From positions 930,001-994,000 of the forward strand of contig JAMXSV010000006.1 of assembly GCA_027559495.1 (NCBI GenBank): a stretch of 64,000 nt of DNA. The letters run 5' to 3'. Source of the DNA: Aurifilum marmelostoma. Lineage: Eukaryota > Ascomycota > Sordariomycetes > Diaporthales > Cryphonectriaceae. Within the stretch, counting starts at the first letter, position 1. Every line of letters begins with the position of its first letter. This document shows, piece by piece, positions 24,201-38,428 of the stretch. A program made the translations under genes and the position numbers. The notes below the pieces were generated by a model that worked only from the letters and a program-made list of their open reading frames with translations, searched no databases and was not told where the DNA came from.

Positions 24201-27200
24201 CTCTTGCCGTCGCCTGTGGTCCAGACACGTCGGATGTCGAAGTGAACAGCAACGACGATCTCGCCAAGCTTGGTTAAGAAGGCGTTTCGGGCCGGCTGGA
24301 CGGACGGCCGCCCTTCGACCTGGACGGAAACAAGTCGGGGATTTTCTTAATTGACGGCCGTCCCGGGGCGCCGTCGCAGTGGTCGGGTCTGATTGGGATT
24401 CTTGAGAGGAGGATAGAGCCAGGCGTCAAATAACGCTGCGGTCGTCTCCAAGGGATGGAGATCTGTACCTTCGCCTACCCACCCACAGCCAGGAAGCACG
24501 ACTCCAGCGCTACGTGGCGTACCCCTACTACTACATAGTACATGTAGCCTATTGCCTCGGACAGCACGGTCCACGAGCGAACAGGAGATGGTCCGTTCCT
24601 AATCCAAGATGGAACCGACACAATCGACACACGGACAACAATAGTAACGTACGTACGCCGCTCGCGGGTGGGTAAGGAAGGGTCCCTTCGTCGCGACCGG
24701 GCCATTCTCGCACAAACTCAATGAGTGGATGGTGATGGACAATGGATAGTGTCGGCCAGCACATGATGGGGCCAGCCCACTTGGCCAACCTTGCTCGCCG
24801 CAACGGCGCGCGGGGTTGATGACCCTCACGATCTTGGGATCTCTGCTGAACTGATGATTCTCGTCAGACGACCCGCCTTTCTTGTCGAGCCCTCGTCCCC
24901 GTTGAAGTTGGCATAGTGGATCGTAGTGTACATGTGCAGTACTATAGTCCACATAGTAGCGACTATAGTGATGGTATCAGATCCGCTCTCGACGGCGCAC
25001 TGATGATGGCACCGCTGCGTGCAGGGCCCAGGGCCACTCAGTGTGACCCCCACACCAGCCAGCTGGGGTGGCACGGTGCGAGCAACGGCACCGATCTCTA
25101 CAGATCTGCGCGCTGGGAGGCGCATATGGGGCCAAATTCCGCAAAAAGACTGAATGGGGCCCGCGGGCGATCGTTGTGCACCGGATCGTAGAGTGGAACC
25201 TCGCTTACTCCTCCCACGGACAGCTTCCTGGCCAGCGTAGTATCATGGCTGTAGCATAGCCAGCCCGCGGCCGGAAATGAACATCGCATCGGGACCGGAC
25301 ACGAAGATCTAAATAGCCTCAGGCCCGCCAGATGTTGGGGAAGAGAAGGGGGGGGGGGTTCATATGCGGAATACGAGGCTGGCGATCAAGATCTAGTAGT
25401 AAGCAGCAGCATCACCAGCGACAAGCAGACGTTGCTTGCTGTCGTACATAGTACCCTGGACAGCAAGGTAGCCAGCCCTTGGATTTTTATTTTGGCCAGA
25501 CTAAGAACCTGCGTCCCAGCATCGCCGTTCCATCACATCATCGCGGCTGAACAGAATGGCCGCATGACTCGGTGCTGACGGAGGACTCGGGCGCAAGGCC
25601 CCCAGGGCTACCCCAGAGCATACCACAGCAAAAAGGGTAGCATTTGGATCTTAGCATGGTAGTCTCTTCGTCCGGGGATCGCAGGGTGTTCCTGGCGAGC
25701 TTGAGATCGCCGAGCACGGCGCCTATCTTTGAAGCTCGGCACGGGTCCCTCAGTGTGGGGAGGAGGGGGTGGTCTTTAATTGCTGGAGCTCCGGCTACAG
25801 ACATCTGATTACCATGGTACCAGCTCTAGTCGTGACGAGGAGAAGGATGAGGGCGAGAGGGAGAGCAGTAGTACCATGGTATGAGAGGACAACGATGCCC
25901 CTAGTATTGGCCCCTTCAGGGTCCCTCAACAAAGGAGACAAAAGAGGTAACATGGAGGAAGGGAAGGGGGGGGGGGGTGGGGGGTGACACGAGAGCAAGG
26001 CGCGAGGCTGGCCAGAGATGACCCGCTCTGTGCCGTGAGTGGTGGAACAGAGCACTGCGTGACTTTCAGTTCATGTGGCCACCCGAGACATTTGAATCCT
26101 TCCGGTTGCCCCGGCGCATGTCAGCAGCACGAGGTTAAAGGAAAACGGGAAAGAAAGATGGGGATGTAGTAGGGATGACGATGGTGATGATGGCGACGAA
26201 AGCAATGGTGCTGATGAAGGAGGAGCAGGAGGAGGATGACGCTGGTGAGAGGGGGGGGGGGTGTGGACTGGGGCAAGGGGACTAGCACATTCGACAGGTC
26301 CCTCTTTCCCTCAGAGCTGTCAGAGCTTAGGCGGGCGATCCTGGTATGAGAAGACTGAAGGCGGCAGCTGCTCACATAGCACCAGCCACCACCAAACGCA
26401 CCTGCCAGCATACTTACCTAAGTACCTACTAGGTAGATACTAATCGTGGCGTCCTGCCTTCCTGCTGTAAGTATGGCTTTAGCATCTCTAGTGCCAATGC
26501 ACGATAGTACGCTGTAGCAGTACCTAGCAGCACTAGCCAGAGCTGCGGGCGCAGAGAAGAGAGAGAGAGAGAGAGAAAGAGTCAGGAAATGACGATAGCC
26601 TCTCTATCCTCATTAGGATGTGATACGTAATATTCTGTAAACCAAACAAGGCAAGCTCGGCTCGACCTGGAGGCGCAGACTTATGCACCACAACGGCAGC
26701 ACCATCTAAATACGGCTCGAGGCAGCTCTGCAAGTCGATGCAGGTCCATGACAAACAGGTTAAGCGCGGGAGGGCTAATCATGCAGAGGTCATCCAGCGT
26801 GTGATCGAGTGTGGAGAAAAGTTAGACAAAAGATGAGGGTCGAGAGATGGAAATAACTAGTAGAGGAAGGGAGTAAAGGGTGAGGAGAAGGCGGAAGAGG
26901 AGGAAAAGGTGGGGGGGAGGGGTGAGCCGAGCAAACTGAGTCGAGGCTAGACCTCGAGCTCTGGACGATACATTCGGAGTACAAGATTATGCTGGCTACT
27001 TCTCTACATACATGGTACATGGTCATGAACTATCGTACCATGGTAGTAGTTCGTACGGAGACAACCCGGCGGATACAACAGCACGACATCGTGGAGAAGG
27101 TGGGCTCTCTCAAAAATCTGACGACCCTCCCTCGTGCGTTGTGCCTATGGGTGTTTTCCCTCTGCTGATCACGCCAGAACATGCGCTATGAGGAGAGAAA

Positions 27201-28224
27201 GAGAGTGCGCAACGGGGCCCTGTTGCTTGCTGCAGCTGAGTGAGCCAGGGAAGCTGGGCGCAAGGAGGGGAAACCTCTTTTTGCCCCCCCCCCCCCTCCC
27301 TTCTGGGCCCTCTCTCGTGTGGATTATTTCCATTTCTGTTCAATCCAAAAGAGGACCCCGGAGAGATATGTCCTAGCAGATGAAGCTACGGCAGATCGTC
27401 CAAGGAAAGAGGAGGAGGGGAAGAGACAAACGAAGAGAGGGGGGGGGTGGCCTTTCCCCCCCTTCCTTCAGCTCTTACTGGATGCACTATCCTTCCCCCT
27501 CCTTCACAACGTTCCCCGGGAACAACGCAGTTGATCAATTAAGACCCCCCCCTGCAAAAAGGCCAATCTCAAGATCGACCAGATCTCGCAACGATCCCCC
27601 AGCCTCGTTCATTATCAGCTTAAGCGCCAGTTGCGACGACCTCTGCGGATATCGCATCAGGAGGACCTTTTTAGTCCAAAAAAGTCGAGCCAAGTGCTGA
27701 AACGAAAGGACAGAAGAGACCAGAGCTGACCAATGATTGGTTATCGTAAGACCGGAAGCAAATAACAAGGCATGACGGGCACAGAGAGAGGGAGGCAGGG
27801 CCATCAGCACCACGAGTTAACAGTGTGTGTGCGCGCGAGGTTCTGCAGTGGGATACCGATGGGAAGGGAAAACGCGCCAAGACATAGCTTACTGGTATGT
27901 TGGCACCCACCCAGGCCTCCAGCTTTTTAGGTTACCATATCATACCCCTCTATATACATGCATAGTGTGCACTCCGGCAGTACCATCGAGGTACTCCATA
28001 GTAACATGGCCAATCCTCGCCTTAGGTGACGACCATTAAGTCATGATCCTCTCTCTACCTCTTCGCAACACCAACAGGGCACACCGCGAGACCCGCGTTT
28101 TCTCCACACGCATTGTTTCTGTGCCGCCTATAGTGACGATGATGATGACCACTCCGTGCTGAGTGGGAACACGACGACACCACCTTGCAAGCCTCGTGGC
28201 AGCAAGGGGAATAGTCTGTGTGGG

Positions 28225-28249
28225 AAAAAAAAAAAAAAAAAAAAAAAAA
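28225..28249 (+). repeat. Poly-A run of 25
   Basis: This uninterrupted run of A sits in noncoding DNA. No reverse-transcribed gene or non-LTR element is seen beside it, so it is more likely a mononucleotide repeat than a retroposon tail. Confidence 0.85.
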
Positions 28250-28521
28250 GTAAAACGCCCTCCTGTCCGATGACATGACCTGCGGCACCAACAGCCCGCA
28301 TGAAGCGCGACATGCTACAGAAGCTAGTACGGCTGCCGGACCTACATAGTGGTTTTCGTTGGCTCGTAGGCCTATCTCGGGAAAGGCAGAGAAGGCGGAA
28401 GAGGAGGGGGAGAAGAAGGAGGGCTGCTAACAGAATTTTCTGATCACGCACGCTGCATATACATTGCATATGGCATCTGCAAGGCAAGGCTTGTCTCACC
28501 TGCACGTCGTCACAGAGTAAT

Positions 28522-28551
28522 CCACCACCACCACCACCACCACCACCACCA
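28522..28551 (+). repeat. CCA trinucleotide array (10 units)
   Basis: Ten perfect CCA units in noncoding DNA. On the other strand it reads as poly-Val in a spurious open frame. Confidence 0.85.
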
Positions 28552-31500
28552 CTCCGTTATGGCCCCATCGTTGCTGCGTGGTCAAGGTGTATGTATACTC
28601 GATAGACCGCAGCGGCAGAGCTTCGGATGACGCGCATGAGAGTGAGAGAGATAGACCAAAAAAGGAAATCGACGACATGACCAAAAGAGGTTGACAAGAG
28701 ATGCTTCTTGCATGAGCACTGACGAGCGAAGGTGTGAGTGGACGCGCGCCGGGGGCTTGTTCCCACGGCTGGCCCTGCGAAGTCGCAGCTTCGCCAATCT
28801 GATCATCGGGATTATGCATCTTGGTCTCCAGAAGTTCCCACACACACATTCAAACACATTGCAAGTCAAACAGACGCAAAACGCGCAGCGGAACCAACGG
28901 CCAACACGCAGGATATCCACACCAACCAGTTTCTTGTTGAAACAGACAGATGCGGATTTGGCATTGACGAGTGATCCCACCATATGATGGGTGTGTGTGT
29001 GTGTGTTTGTCTCCGACCCCACCAGGTTTTGTGTGCTCTCCTCTCTTTCTGTGTGCCGTTCTCAAGTCACCTGCATGTACATTACGATGACGGCTCTCGT
29101 GTTGTGCCGTATTCTTGTGACAAGTCCTCACGGGGTGCAGAAGAGAAGGAGGGGGAGGGGGGAGGGGTAGAATTTGGTTGGTTGGGTGGGGGGGGGGTAG
29201 CTCGAGCTTCTAGATCTGCTGCGAGAACGGCACAGGCTTCTGTGAGACTGCATCCCCGGTGCAGGTCTAGTAATAGTAAGGAAAGTGGCTTATGCACAAG
29301 TCCACTTTCATATGTCAAAAAAGCCTCCCTCAGCACGAGATGTAGGTGTGAAGGAGGGTGTGCTTTACTGCGGGGAGACGTCATACCAAAGTCTCAGGAT
29401 GTGTGGCCCGCCGGCCGCAGCCAGCGAGGTAGAGAAAAAACAAAAAGGGTGGGAACCCCCCCCCCCAAAAAAAAGGGAAAGAGGCAAATGAAGAAGAAAA
29501 ATACAACGGTCGCCCACCAGCTGCGCAGTAGTGGATACTCCGCTGACTTTGACGCCCATGATTGCTCGTGTGTGTGTAGTATTGCAGAATTGTTGCATGA
29601 GATGTTTCGTGTAAAGGGGACAAGAAACACCGAGAAAATTTGGAATGGTCCGTTTTGTGTCCAATTGACTAAGGGGAAACCCAAAGATGATACAGGGAGG
29701 TGAGGGGAAAATGGCATGACACGAATCGGAGCGTGCAGAAAACCCCCTCCTCCTTCTGCTCCTCCAAAGAGAGGGCGCGGGGGGGGGGAGAGAACCTGAC
29801 GACACGCTGTTCACCTACAGGCTCGGTCCCTGAAGGTGAGAAGGTTGCTCCCGTCAAGCGAGATGATAGATCCCTGGCGATGATAAGTCAGTAGTACTAT
29901 CAGAGTGTGCCCAAGCCTGCCGCCGTACCGGGTCCGACACTGAAGTGACATTGGAACTATTGGATAGTAATCAGAGGGGGGCAAAAGGAAGCGAACAAGA
30001 AAGTAGAGCGGCTGGTTGGCTGACTGAACTGGGTCCTGCGGCGATCATCTCATTCCCAGCAAGATAAGGCTCGGCAGCCGTGGAGGGTTCATGCGAGTCG
30101 AGAGTCAACCTCCTGCATTCCCCCCCCCCAAAGAAAACCTTGTCGTCCCTCTGCCTAGTAAATTCACAAATTCCACTTCTGGCCCCCGCTCTCCTCCCCC
30201 TCCCCCCCTCCTTCTCCCCCTCTAAAAAAAAAAAAAAAAAAGTCGACCGACCACTACCACACTTCTGCCCGAGCTGCCGAGGGCCTGGTCCGTTCTAGAG
30301 ACAACCACCATGGCATGCGTCGATGCAGCTGCGTGGACGAACTAGACAAATGGTGGCCGCTCATGGTGGGCTGACTGATGATCTGAGGACCTTTTGTGAG
30401 CAAATGGAGGCACACCCTTCCCCACGCCCATGCCTTCTCCAACTTTTCTTTATCCCTTCTATCCTTCTTTTTTTTTCTTGGCCGAACGATGATAGCTCCC
30501 TTTCGTGTGTGTGTGTGTGTGTGGGAGAGAAAGTGGAGGCAGGAGGGTAGGATTTTGGAGGAGCGCCGTGGCTTGCGCGGCACACTGGTGTGCTGCCGTG
30601 TAACTTCGGCTGGGCTTGAGCCTCTCAGCGTTGGAGGACGAGTTGTAGTCAGCCCTGTGAGATGTGACACGTCTAGAAAATGGCATCCGTCCTAGGATTT
30701 TGTTGACTCGCTCGGCTAAACAAGAAAGAAGAAAAAGGACCAGAAACGTGTTACGGGCGGTGCGCGTGAGTAGTAATTAGCTAGCAGACCGCCAGGCGGA
30801 TACGAGGCACACACGGACAAAGAACAGGATCCTGTCTCCCCGCCCAGTCATCCTCAGATGCACCGAGACCTGACGAATGAACATGCCTGGAGGGCACGCC
30901 TCCATTTCGGAGACGAGAATCACATGGAGGTACGCTAGATAAGTGGCGTGGTTCTGGACCTCGCGTCTGTTGATACATCAGGTTTGACATCATCATCATG
31001 GTGGTGGTCATAGTGATGGAGACGTAGATGTGTGTGTGTGTGTGTGTAAAAGAGAGAGCGAGACAGAGACAGAGAGGGTCGATCGGACAAGGGGGAGAAA
31101 AGCCTATGCGTGTAGCAATTTTTGTCTCAGAAGTCTATCTTCTGCCAAGCCAGAGAGGCATGTATGCCTGTGAGGTATGCATCTCTATTGTCCTCCTGCA
31201 GAGCAAAGGACAACGCCGTCCCCAACACCAGTCTCGCTCGTTCCTTTGGGGGAGCAGATTCCAATGACCCAGACGGGAAAATCAAGAACAATGTATCCTC
31301 TTTCCCCGAGAATTTTGTGCCTGTCCCATGCCAGGCCCCCTAGGTTGTGTCTTTTTTTTTTTTTTTGTCCTTTTGTCTTGTCCAGTGTGTGAGAGAAAAC
31401 TGAATGGCACGCCCAGAACATGTTTTTGTGGCGAGTCGATGTAGAGTCCGAAGCCCACTCCACTAAAAAGAAAAAGAAAAAAAAAAGAAAGCCGACCGTA

Positions 31501-32009
31501 GATAACAACTTTTTGGATGCCTTGTATGTCGCGATTCATTTTTAGCCAGGACATTTGGAGGCCGACAGGGAAAAAGAAAAAGTGGAGATAACCAAGACAG
31601 GAATAACTTTGGCGGTAGGAGGGAAAGAAATCAAGAACAAAAAGCCAAAAAATGAAAAGAGATGAATACGAGAAAGAAACAAAGAAAAAAAAAAAAAAAA
31701 AAAAAGAGGAAAGGCCCTTCGATAACCCAATATCCATCAAAACACATTGCATGTGGCCCCGGTCAGCCCAGGCATAGCAGGCTCTTCTTTTCTGACCGGG
31801 TCCGTTATATTTGGCCGCAGAGAGTGCTGTTAAACCTCAAACCCAGACGCCGTAAGCTTGCTCCCATGACCATGAATTCATTAAGTCATTCCGACCCCTT
31901 CTGCAAACGGGAAGTGGATCCAGAAAGTTCGTTCGTGTTGTTCTCGTGGAAGCTGAGCTTGAACACCGCCTGTCTCTCTTTCTCTCATGGCGGCTGAGTG
32001 ATCGTCCGC

Positions 32010-33691
32010 TTATAGTAAATCGGGTTTCTCGGACCCCGACGGCAGGGTCATGCGGCGCGGCGGGTTGTAGCGGACAAGCTCTCCTTTCTCCTTGGGGGTG
32101 CTCATGCTCATGCTTCGCTGTGGGCGTTTGAGACGCGCCTTGTCGTGAAGATCACCATCCGCTCGGCTGCCCCAAGAGGTCTGCGGCATTGATTTGTTAG
32201 TTTGGCGTTACTCGGCTTAGGACTCGAGGAGGGCTGAGTGGGACGCACCATATTAAGCGTAATTAGCGCCCAGATCTTGATCAGACCATGGAACCAGCCG
32301 AACACGATCGACAGTGGCAGATACACAATATCGCTCGGATTGCGCCTGAAGAGGCCCCAGAGCTTCACCGTCTTGGAGAACCCAAAGACAAAGATAATCT
32401 GCGCCCAGATCGCCATCGAGCGGTAGGTGGGATCCCAGCTCGCCGTCGCCTTCCACAGCGCAAAGATGATGAAGGGATCCATGACGAACGCAAGCGATGT
32501 AAACGTTGCGATATGCAGCGCATATGTGCACCACGGTTGTTGGCTGTGCGGGTGAGAGAGCCCAGTTAGCACGGATATAGGCGGCACGTATCAAAGGTTT
32601 CGGTCGGCTTACCTCCACACATGACGTTCGACGACGAGACTCGTGAAGTTGCTGCGCCAGTTGCTCCGCGCCCACCGGGAGCACTGGTAAAGGAACTTCT
32701 TCCCGTTTTCCAGGGTCGTCTCGAGCTCACACTCCCGCTCGTACTGGATCCAGGTCTTCCACTGGTGACTGACGAGCCATCGCGTGACAAAGTTGTCGTC
32801 GTCGGCATTGAGGATGTACTTTCGCCACCGCTCGTTCTTGAAGCCATCCAAGAACTCGCCGTTGTTGAGGATCTCGGTCCTGTACGCACCCGTGCGTCCA
32901 GACATGCACGAGGTGCCGCCGTCAATGTTGTGCGTGGCGGAGATCTCAAAGTTCCGCCGCTCAATGTAAGCAGCTCCGAGCCAGTTCCAGCATCGGTTGG
33001 CAAAGGGAGCTGTCCACTCCCGTCGGACTCTCTGGCAGGTCCCCACGCCGCCCATCCTGGGGTCTTCGAAAGGGGCCAGGATCCAGGGCATCATGGTCTT
33101 TGGCCAGGTGACATCGTCATCCGCCATGATTGTAATGGCAGTGCGGACTTCTGGCAGTGCAGCGCATACCTGCAGGCGCTTGTTGGCAATCCCCGTAAAG
33201 AGAACCCGGATCCGACGGTAGTTGAGCGACTTGGCAAGTTTTTGCAGGGCCTCGTGCTTCTCAGCAGTCGTGACCAGAATCAGCTCGTATGGCTCACAGG
33301 CTAGGATGCTGTTCAGCGAATCCCGAAGTTCCTCCATCTCATTATGGATGGTAGGAATCACAACCGTCACATCTTTCGAGGTGAATTTTGGCTTTTCCGG
33401 GATGGGCTTGGACTTGTAGGTCCAGTGGCTGATACTGTGGACAATTAATCGGACATATCGGTGTAGCCTGGCCTATGGTATTAGCACAATGTAGTCCCGA
33501 ATGGTGAGACTGGTGAGAATTCGGTAGGAAACGTTTTGAAAGGAAACCTACCAGGTAATGACGAAAATGCAAGTCCAGGTGATGATTGAGTTCCATTGCG
33601 AATAGAAAGCCGTAGAGGCGGCAAACAGATCTGTGAGGGAATACATGATGTCCTCAGGCGGGCCAGCCTGCACGATTGTTGAGTTCGGCAT
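32010..33691 (-). CDS. gt2: Type 2 glycosyltransferase, Cps1/GT2 family membrane polysaccharide synthase
   Basis: Four exons (33691-33552, 33467-32613, 32543-32249, 32180-32010) give 486 aa with all phases matching. The introns are 84, 69 and 68 bp. An N-terminal hydrophobic helix (about 33-56) precedes the GT-A domain: VTVVIPTIHNE (from 80), the DxD-type ADDD (162-165), a second DDD (269-271) and the processive-enzyme motif QCSRW (308-312, QxxRW). Three or four hydrophobic helices follow the domain (about 335-430), then a short basic tail. This layout matches hyaluronan/cellulose-synthase-like enzymes of glycosyltransferase family 2. Family knowledge: Cryptococcus Cps1 and the GT2 genes of Zymoseptoria and Fusarium graminearum, which are needed for hyphal growth on surfaces and for virulence on plants. 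The polymer made is not established here. The gene stands alone, with more than 10 kb of gene-free DNA on each side. Confidence 0.88.
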
Positions 33692-35779
33692 CCTGGCTCC
33701 GGTAGGTAGCAACTGGCCACGTCGCGACGTGAACAATTTCTGCAGTGGATCGTAGAAAGTGACAGATTAAGATCAAGGCGGATGTATATATGGTTCAGAG
33801 GTTTTTCCAACCAGGCCTGGTCGGAGGGGCCGCAGTGATATCAAGTTGCTGCTGAGCAGTCTGGGAGCGAAAGAATCGTGACTTTGGGTCACGATGTCTG
33901 GGTGCGCTGGGATCCGGATCGGCTTTCTCCTCCTTTTCTGACAGAAATTGCCTTTCACGTCACGTTCTAGACTTATTGTCACAAGCCCTAGAATCTGACA
34001 CTTATGGTGTCTTTTCTGTCTCCCAAAGAGGTGTGTGGCGGGGAGAGTGGTTGGTGGCGCCGGAGGCAACCTGAAGACCAGGCGCGCTGAGTACGAGGAG
34101 GAAGTGGGGGGGTTCAAACCAGGAGCAGGTTGATAGTGTCTCCCCTAAACCAGGAGGTAGTCACAGGTTCAACTGGAAGTTCGATTCCGTTTCCTTCTTG
34201 GTGGTGGAAAAATAGTAGGCGTACAACGAGCGACTTGTAACGAAGAACTGGGCATCGAGCACCACTGGGGGTTTCTGTCACACGGCAGCCGAGGGTGGTA
34301 GGAACTTATACAATTGAGAGACGGGAAAGCAAAGCGAAGCCTTTATAACAAATCCATTGTTCTGACCATGAGGCCCCGGGGCGACGAAGATTGAAAATAA
34401 GAAGAAAGGGGACCGATTATGAAGAGCAAGGCAAGCTATGAGATATGGAAAGCGATGGGGACTGGAGACATATATAGGCAGGGTGGACGGGAGATGGACG
34501 GCCGAGGAGGCTGTCTGGGGGTTGTTGTGATTTGGGCGGATACCCTACAAGGAAGATGGTCTGAGTTCCTCCGGTCTTGCAGTGAGGAGAGACGCAATAA
34601 CAAGGAAGTAATTGGAACAATATGTTTACGAGGGTTGACAAGCCCACTTCTGGGGCAATGTACGCAGTACAATTTGTCGATTGCATGTTCGAACTGCAGG
34701 CAGATTGAAAAAAAAAAAAAAAAAAAAAAAGCGCGGGAATCAAGTGGAGGGTACGAGTAGGGATTGATGGTAGGGGTATGCAGAGAGTACTACGGTACGT
34801 ACCATAGTACAGTGCTGATCTGTTAATGCATGCTGCATGGAGTTGCGCCCCTACACCCATTCAGGATCTGGAGGTCCTCGTGTGGGCTCTCGCAAGGGGG
34901 GGGGGGGGCAGAAGGACTGTCATCTAGCCTCCACCGGGTCTTGGCTCAGAGAGAGGGAGAAAAAGAGAGCTCCAGTGGGGCAGCCGTAGCCTCAATTCCG
35001 TTGGCTATCAATACTATGTAGCGGGAAGGGGGGGGGGTGTCTTCGGGGAAAGTAGCGGCCAGGATACGTCGAGACTGGCGATGGACCTCTGAAGAACGTG
35101 GAGACCCCGAAGAAGACCCAACAAGGATATGCTCTGCTCTCAATCGGGGCGATGGCCAGCTCCCTGACCCTGGCTCTTCCTGAATCCTTGACTACCCACC
35201 ACGCCCACTTCGCTCGCTCAGCGAGATGCGGAGTCGAGTATCCACTTGGAAAGGCCCAGACAACTGCACTCTCGGACGATGGATAGTCGCAGCACACTAT
35301 GCAACTGATGAGTAAGGAGCCTTAGGATCGTTTCCGCTACCCTGTGCTGCCCTTGGCTACCGATACTCTAAGCAGGGCAGGGAGGTAGAGCTCATGGACG
35401 CGGGTCGGGTGGCAAGAAGTGTATGTGAGAAGGAACCATGAACTGGTTGATGTTGAGTCTGGCGAGGTACAGGCCGGCCAATGGTCTGTTGGCCGAGGGC
35501 ACCAAGAGCGATGAAGGGCCTCTGGCACGATGTATGTTGGGAGTCCGGCGTGTTGCAACCTGTCGTGATGAATTTGAAGACAACCTCTGTGGGAAGGAAA
35601 CCCACCTTCTCGACTTAGTCAAGCTCGATCACGGAAGAATGTACATGCTAATAGTAGGCAATACCCAGCCGGCGGTACTGTCGAAACTGGCTAATCGAAA
35701 CGGCAAGGCATGGAAGAATGTGGTATCACGAGAGGTGACTAGTGGCATGAGCCCAAGAAGACGTACGAAAATACCCTTC

Positions 35780-35806
<27 letters not shown>
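35780..35806 (+). repeat. GA dinucleotide microsatellite
   Basis: About 13 GA units. They add an Arg-Glu tail to a spurious or unproven 138-codon frame at 35438-35854. Confidence 0.85.
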
Positions 35807-35810
<4 letters not shown>

Positions 35811-38428
35811 AAAGAGATGCAGAGCATGGGATGGCTCGTTCCCGCTTAAAATGATGTCAGGGTTGATGCAGCCTCGCAGCTGCATGGTACACAAGATATG
35901 TGACCCACGCAGCGTGCCGCAGTCGGGGGGCCGCCCAGAGGAAGAGGACCCCCCCCCCCTCTTCCCCTCTCTTCCACAATTTCTAGTGAGCAACACTGTA
36001 TAGTACCAACCATGTCGTGTGCATTGACAAGAAGGCGCAAAGAGTGCGAGAGTTCGCTCGGCGGCGTGGGGTCAACGGCTGTAGCCAACTTTTGCCCGAG
36101 GATAGCAGGCCTGTCCCTCGGGAAGCACCTGGTCCCAGCTCCTGATCCCGATTAGAGATCGACGGGACTGGGGAGGTACTCGAAAGGTACATTGTGGCCG
36201 CCGTGCTTGGGTCCGGACCGTTGTCCTGATGAGTGGTATGGTATGGTAAGCGTCAGCACCCACTCAGTCTGCTGCTCTGGAAAATACGTAGTTCAATACT
36301 CCGAAGGCCCCAGGCGAATACTAGTCCTGAGCGCAGCTCTTCATCAAGTACGCTCGCCATCGATTTGCAAATCAATCGAACCATGTTGCAGGCTTGATAG
36401 GTAGTTCACCGGCGCATGCAGGTATTGCAACAAAACAAGACACATTCGAGTGCGCGGCCTTCCCGATTTTCTGCGATGCGGAAGCCATTTTTGTATACGC
36501 GACCGGCCATCGCACGTCGGTCACCATAGCCTGCTTCACTCTAGCCGTCAAGGCGAGGAGTAGGGAGGAGGCGGAATGAGTAGAGGCGCATTCCCGGCCG
36601 GCCGACCTCATTTGATGCTGAGGCGCGAGCATTGCTGGCCCATCGAAAACCTGCCGACTTCTGTAGACCACGGCAAAGTGCAGTCTGGCGAGAAAATTCG
36701 ATGCTGACCAGCGCACAGACATGAGCGGCAGAGTGAGGAAGTATGTCTTGCAGCGGCTGTATAGGCGATAAGGGCGGTAACAGCCACTGGCAGGCCGACT
36801 GTTGGGACCCTGAAAAAGAAATGGTGGACAATAATGGCTGTGTTGCTCTCGGTTATCACAAGCTTCTTGGACAAGTCCGTGCGGGCATCGCGCTTCCTGC
36901 GTGCTGCATGTCTATTTTGGAATAAAGCCATCGTCCGTAAGCCCAGCCTAGCCCAGCTGGACCCTGCCCTGAGTAGGGCCGCTGGTCTGAGAGAGTCCTT
37001 GACGCGTGATGAGATGGCCGCCTTGGCTGTTGGTTTGCTCTCTTTTCCTTGGTAGCTCGTCGGTCCGTCGACGATAGCGTGTGGTCTATCTGGTCGGGTG
37101 GTTCGTCCTGCTCGCCAATGCTAAATGGCAGATGGTTCATCAGCAGATGTGCAGTCTGTCCAGCTAGCCAGAAGCTCGAGATGCAGCTGTACCAATTCGG
37201 AAACCGGGAAATCAGCTTCTCCAGGGACCATCCTTACGGATGAAGCGACATTTGCTGTAGCGGAACCCCATGGTGTTCTTGTATCATGCTCACTGTAAGT
37301 CGTACTGTATAGCCAGCCACCGAAAGAGTCGTGGTAGGGTACTGTACCGTCTTGACTCGGTAACGCGTGGATGGAGTACTGTGCTCTTTGATCGCCTTCA
37401 AGTCCACCCAAGAGCTCTCTCGCCAGAAGATCGTACGGTCCAGGACCAGAGAAATGATATATTATATGGGGGTCTGGTAGGCGGCAGGAGGTTGTGGTTG
37501 GGATTTTAAGCGTAGGTCAACTGTGCTGGCCAGGAAGAAGAAACACGACCTTGGAAGTCCAGACCAATTTTAAGTTCTGTCGCCTGTGCTGCGCCTGCCT
37601 TGGTTACGGAGGGGTCCCGCAGCGGAAGGACCTAGGCGGTACGTATCCTTCCGCAGTACCTTCCCGGGTACTTGTTTGTTACCTATTACTGTGTGGTAGC
37701 ACGTATCGTATCGTTCGGCAGGCAGTCCTCTACTGTCCTAGGCTTTGGGGCGCTTTCCATCACTACCACCACCTTTCTCAGAGCTTGGGTACAGGGGGTA
37801 CTTATATGGGTACCTTGCACACTAAGGATATACATTATACCTGACTGCACCACCCACGCAGACACAACGACTCGTATGCCGAGAGAAACCTCGCCGCCCG
37901 ATGCATGTAGCTCTATCGTGGTTGTCGGATGAGAATTCTGGAGACAGAGCACCTACCTGGCATAACTTGAGTCGCGAGGGTTTCACCTACGTAGGTCCTC
38001 GACATCACTGACGATGAGTCGAGTCATCGGAGGTAGCAATATGGCCTATGCCTTCCTCACCTCATTACCAGAAGCGAGTCACGCGCCGACCATCCACCTA
38101 GCTACCTGCAATTTAGTGCTAGAGGCTCCATATCCTTAGACTCGTTAGCCAAGTGCGTACGCCAGCTGTCTGCACCTACTTTATAGTGTGCCTCTAATAG
38201 TGTGTACCTACAACTACTAGTGGATAGCCCAGCACAGACCTCGACCGGCATGGTTGTTGGGAACCCTCGATGATTCCTGATACACATGTCAGTCGTACCG
38301 TCAGACATCCATCCAGTTCATCTGTCAGACATGCGGCGTCAGAAATCTCCAAACCTCCATCTCTACATAGTACGAGTTCTCTGCTCAAGTTCTCGAGTCA
38401 GCTATCGACCCTCACCTCCTTGAGGAGA

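Larger units (their letters stand above)
21275..32009. other. 10.7 kb gene-free region
   Basis: No open frame matches a recognisable protein, and the long ones (for example 28984-29703) are driven by simple repeats. The region holds three of the five TACCATGGTA palindromes (25810, 25872, 27036) and two of the five TACATAGTAC decamers (24532, 25445). Homopolymers include 12 C at 23989-24000 and 25 A at 28225-28249. A CCA array lies at 28522-28551, GT arrays at about 28991, 30506 and 31028, and 21 A at 31685-31705. Only one strand-neutral reading is possible: unannotated intergenic DNA, perhaps decayed repeats. No TIR or LTR pair was seen by eye. Confidence 0.5.

Noticed and set aside
28225..28249. 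Poly-A runs (also 31685-31705 and 34708-34730) as retroposon tails
   Set aside because: No reverse transcriptase remnant, processed gene copy or target-site duplication is seen next to them.
28984..29703. 239-codon plus-strand frame
   Set aside because: It begins in a GT array and passes through G and A homopolymers. The protein is repeat-derived and matches nothing.
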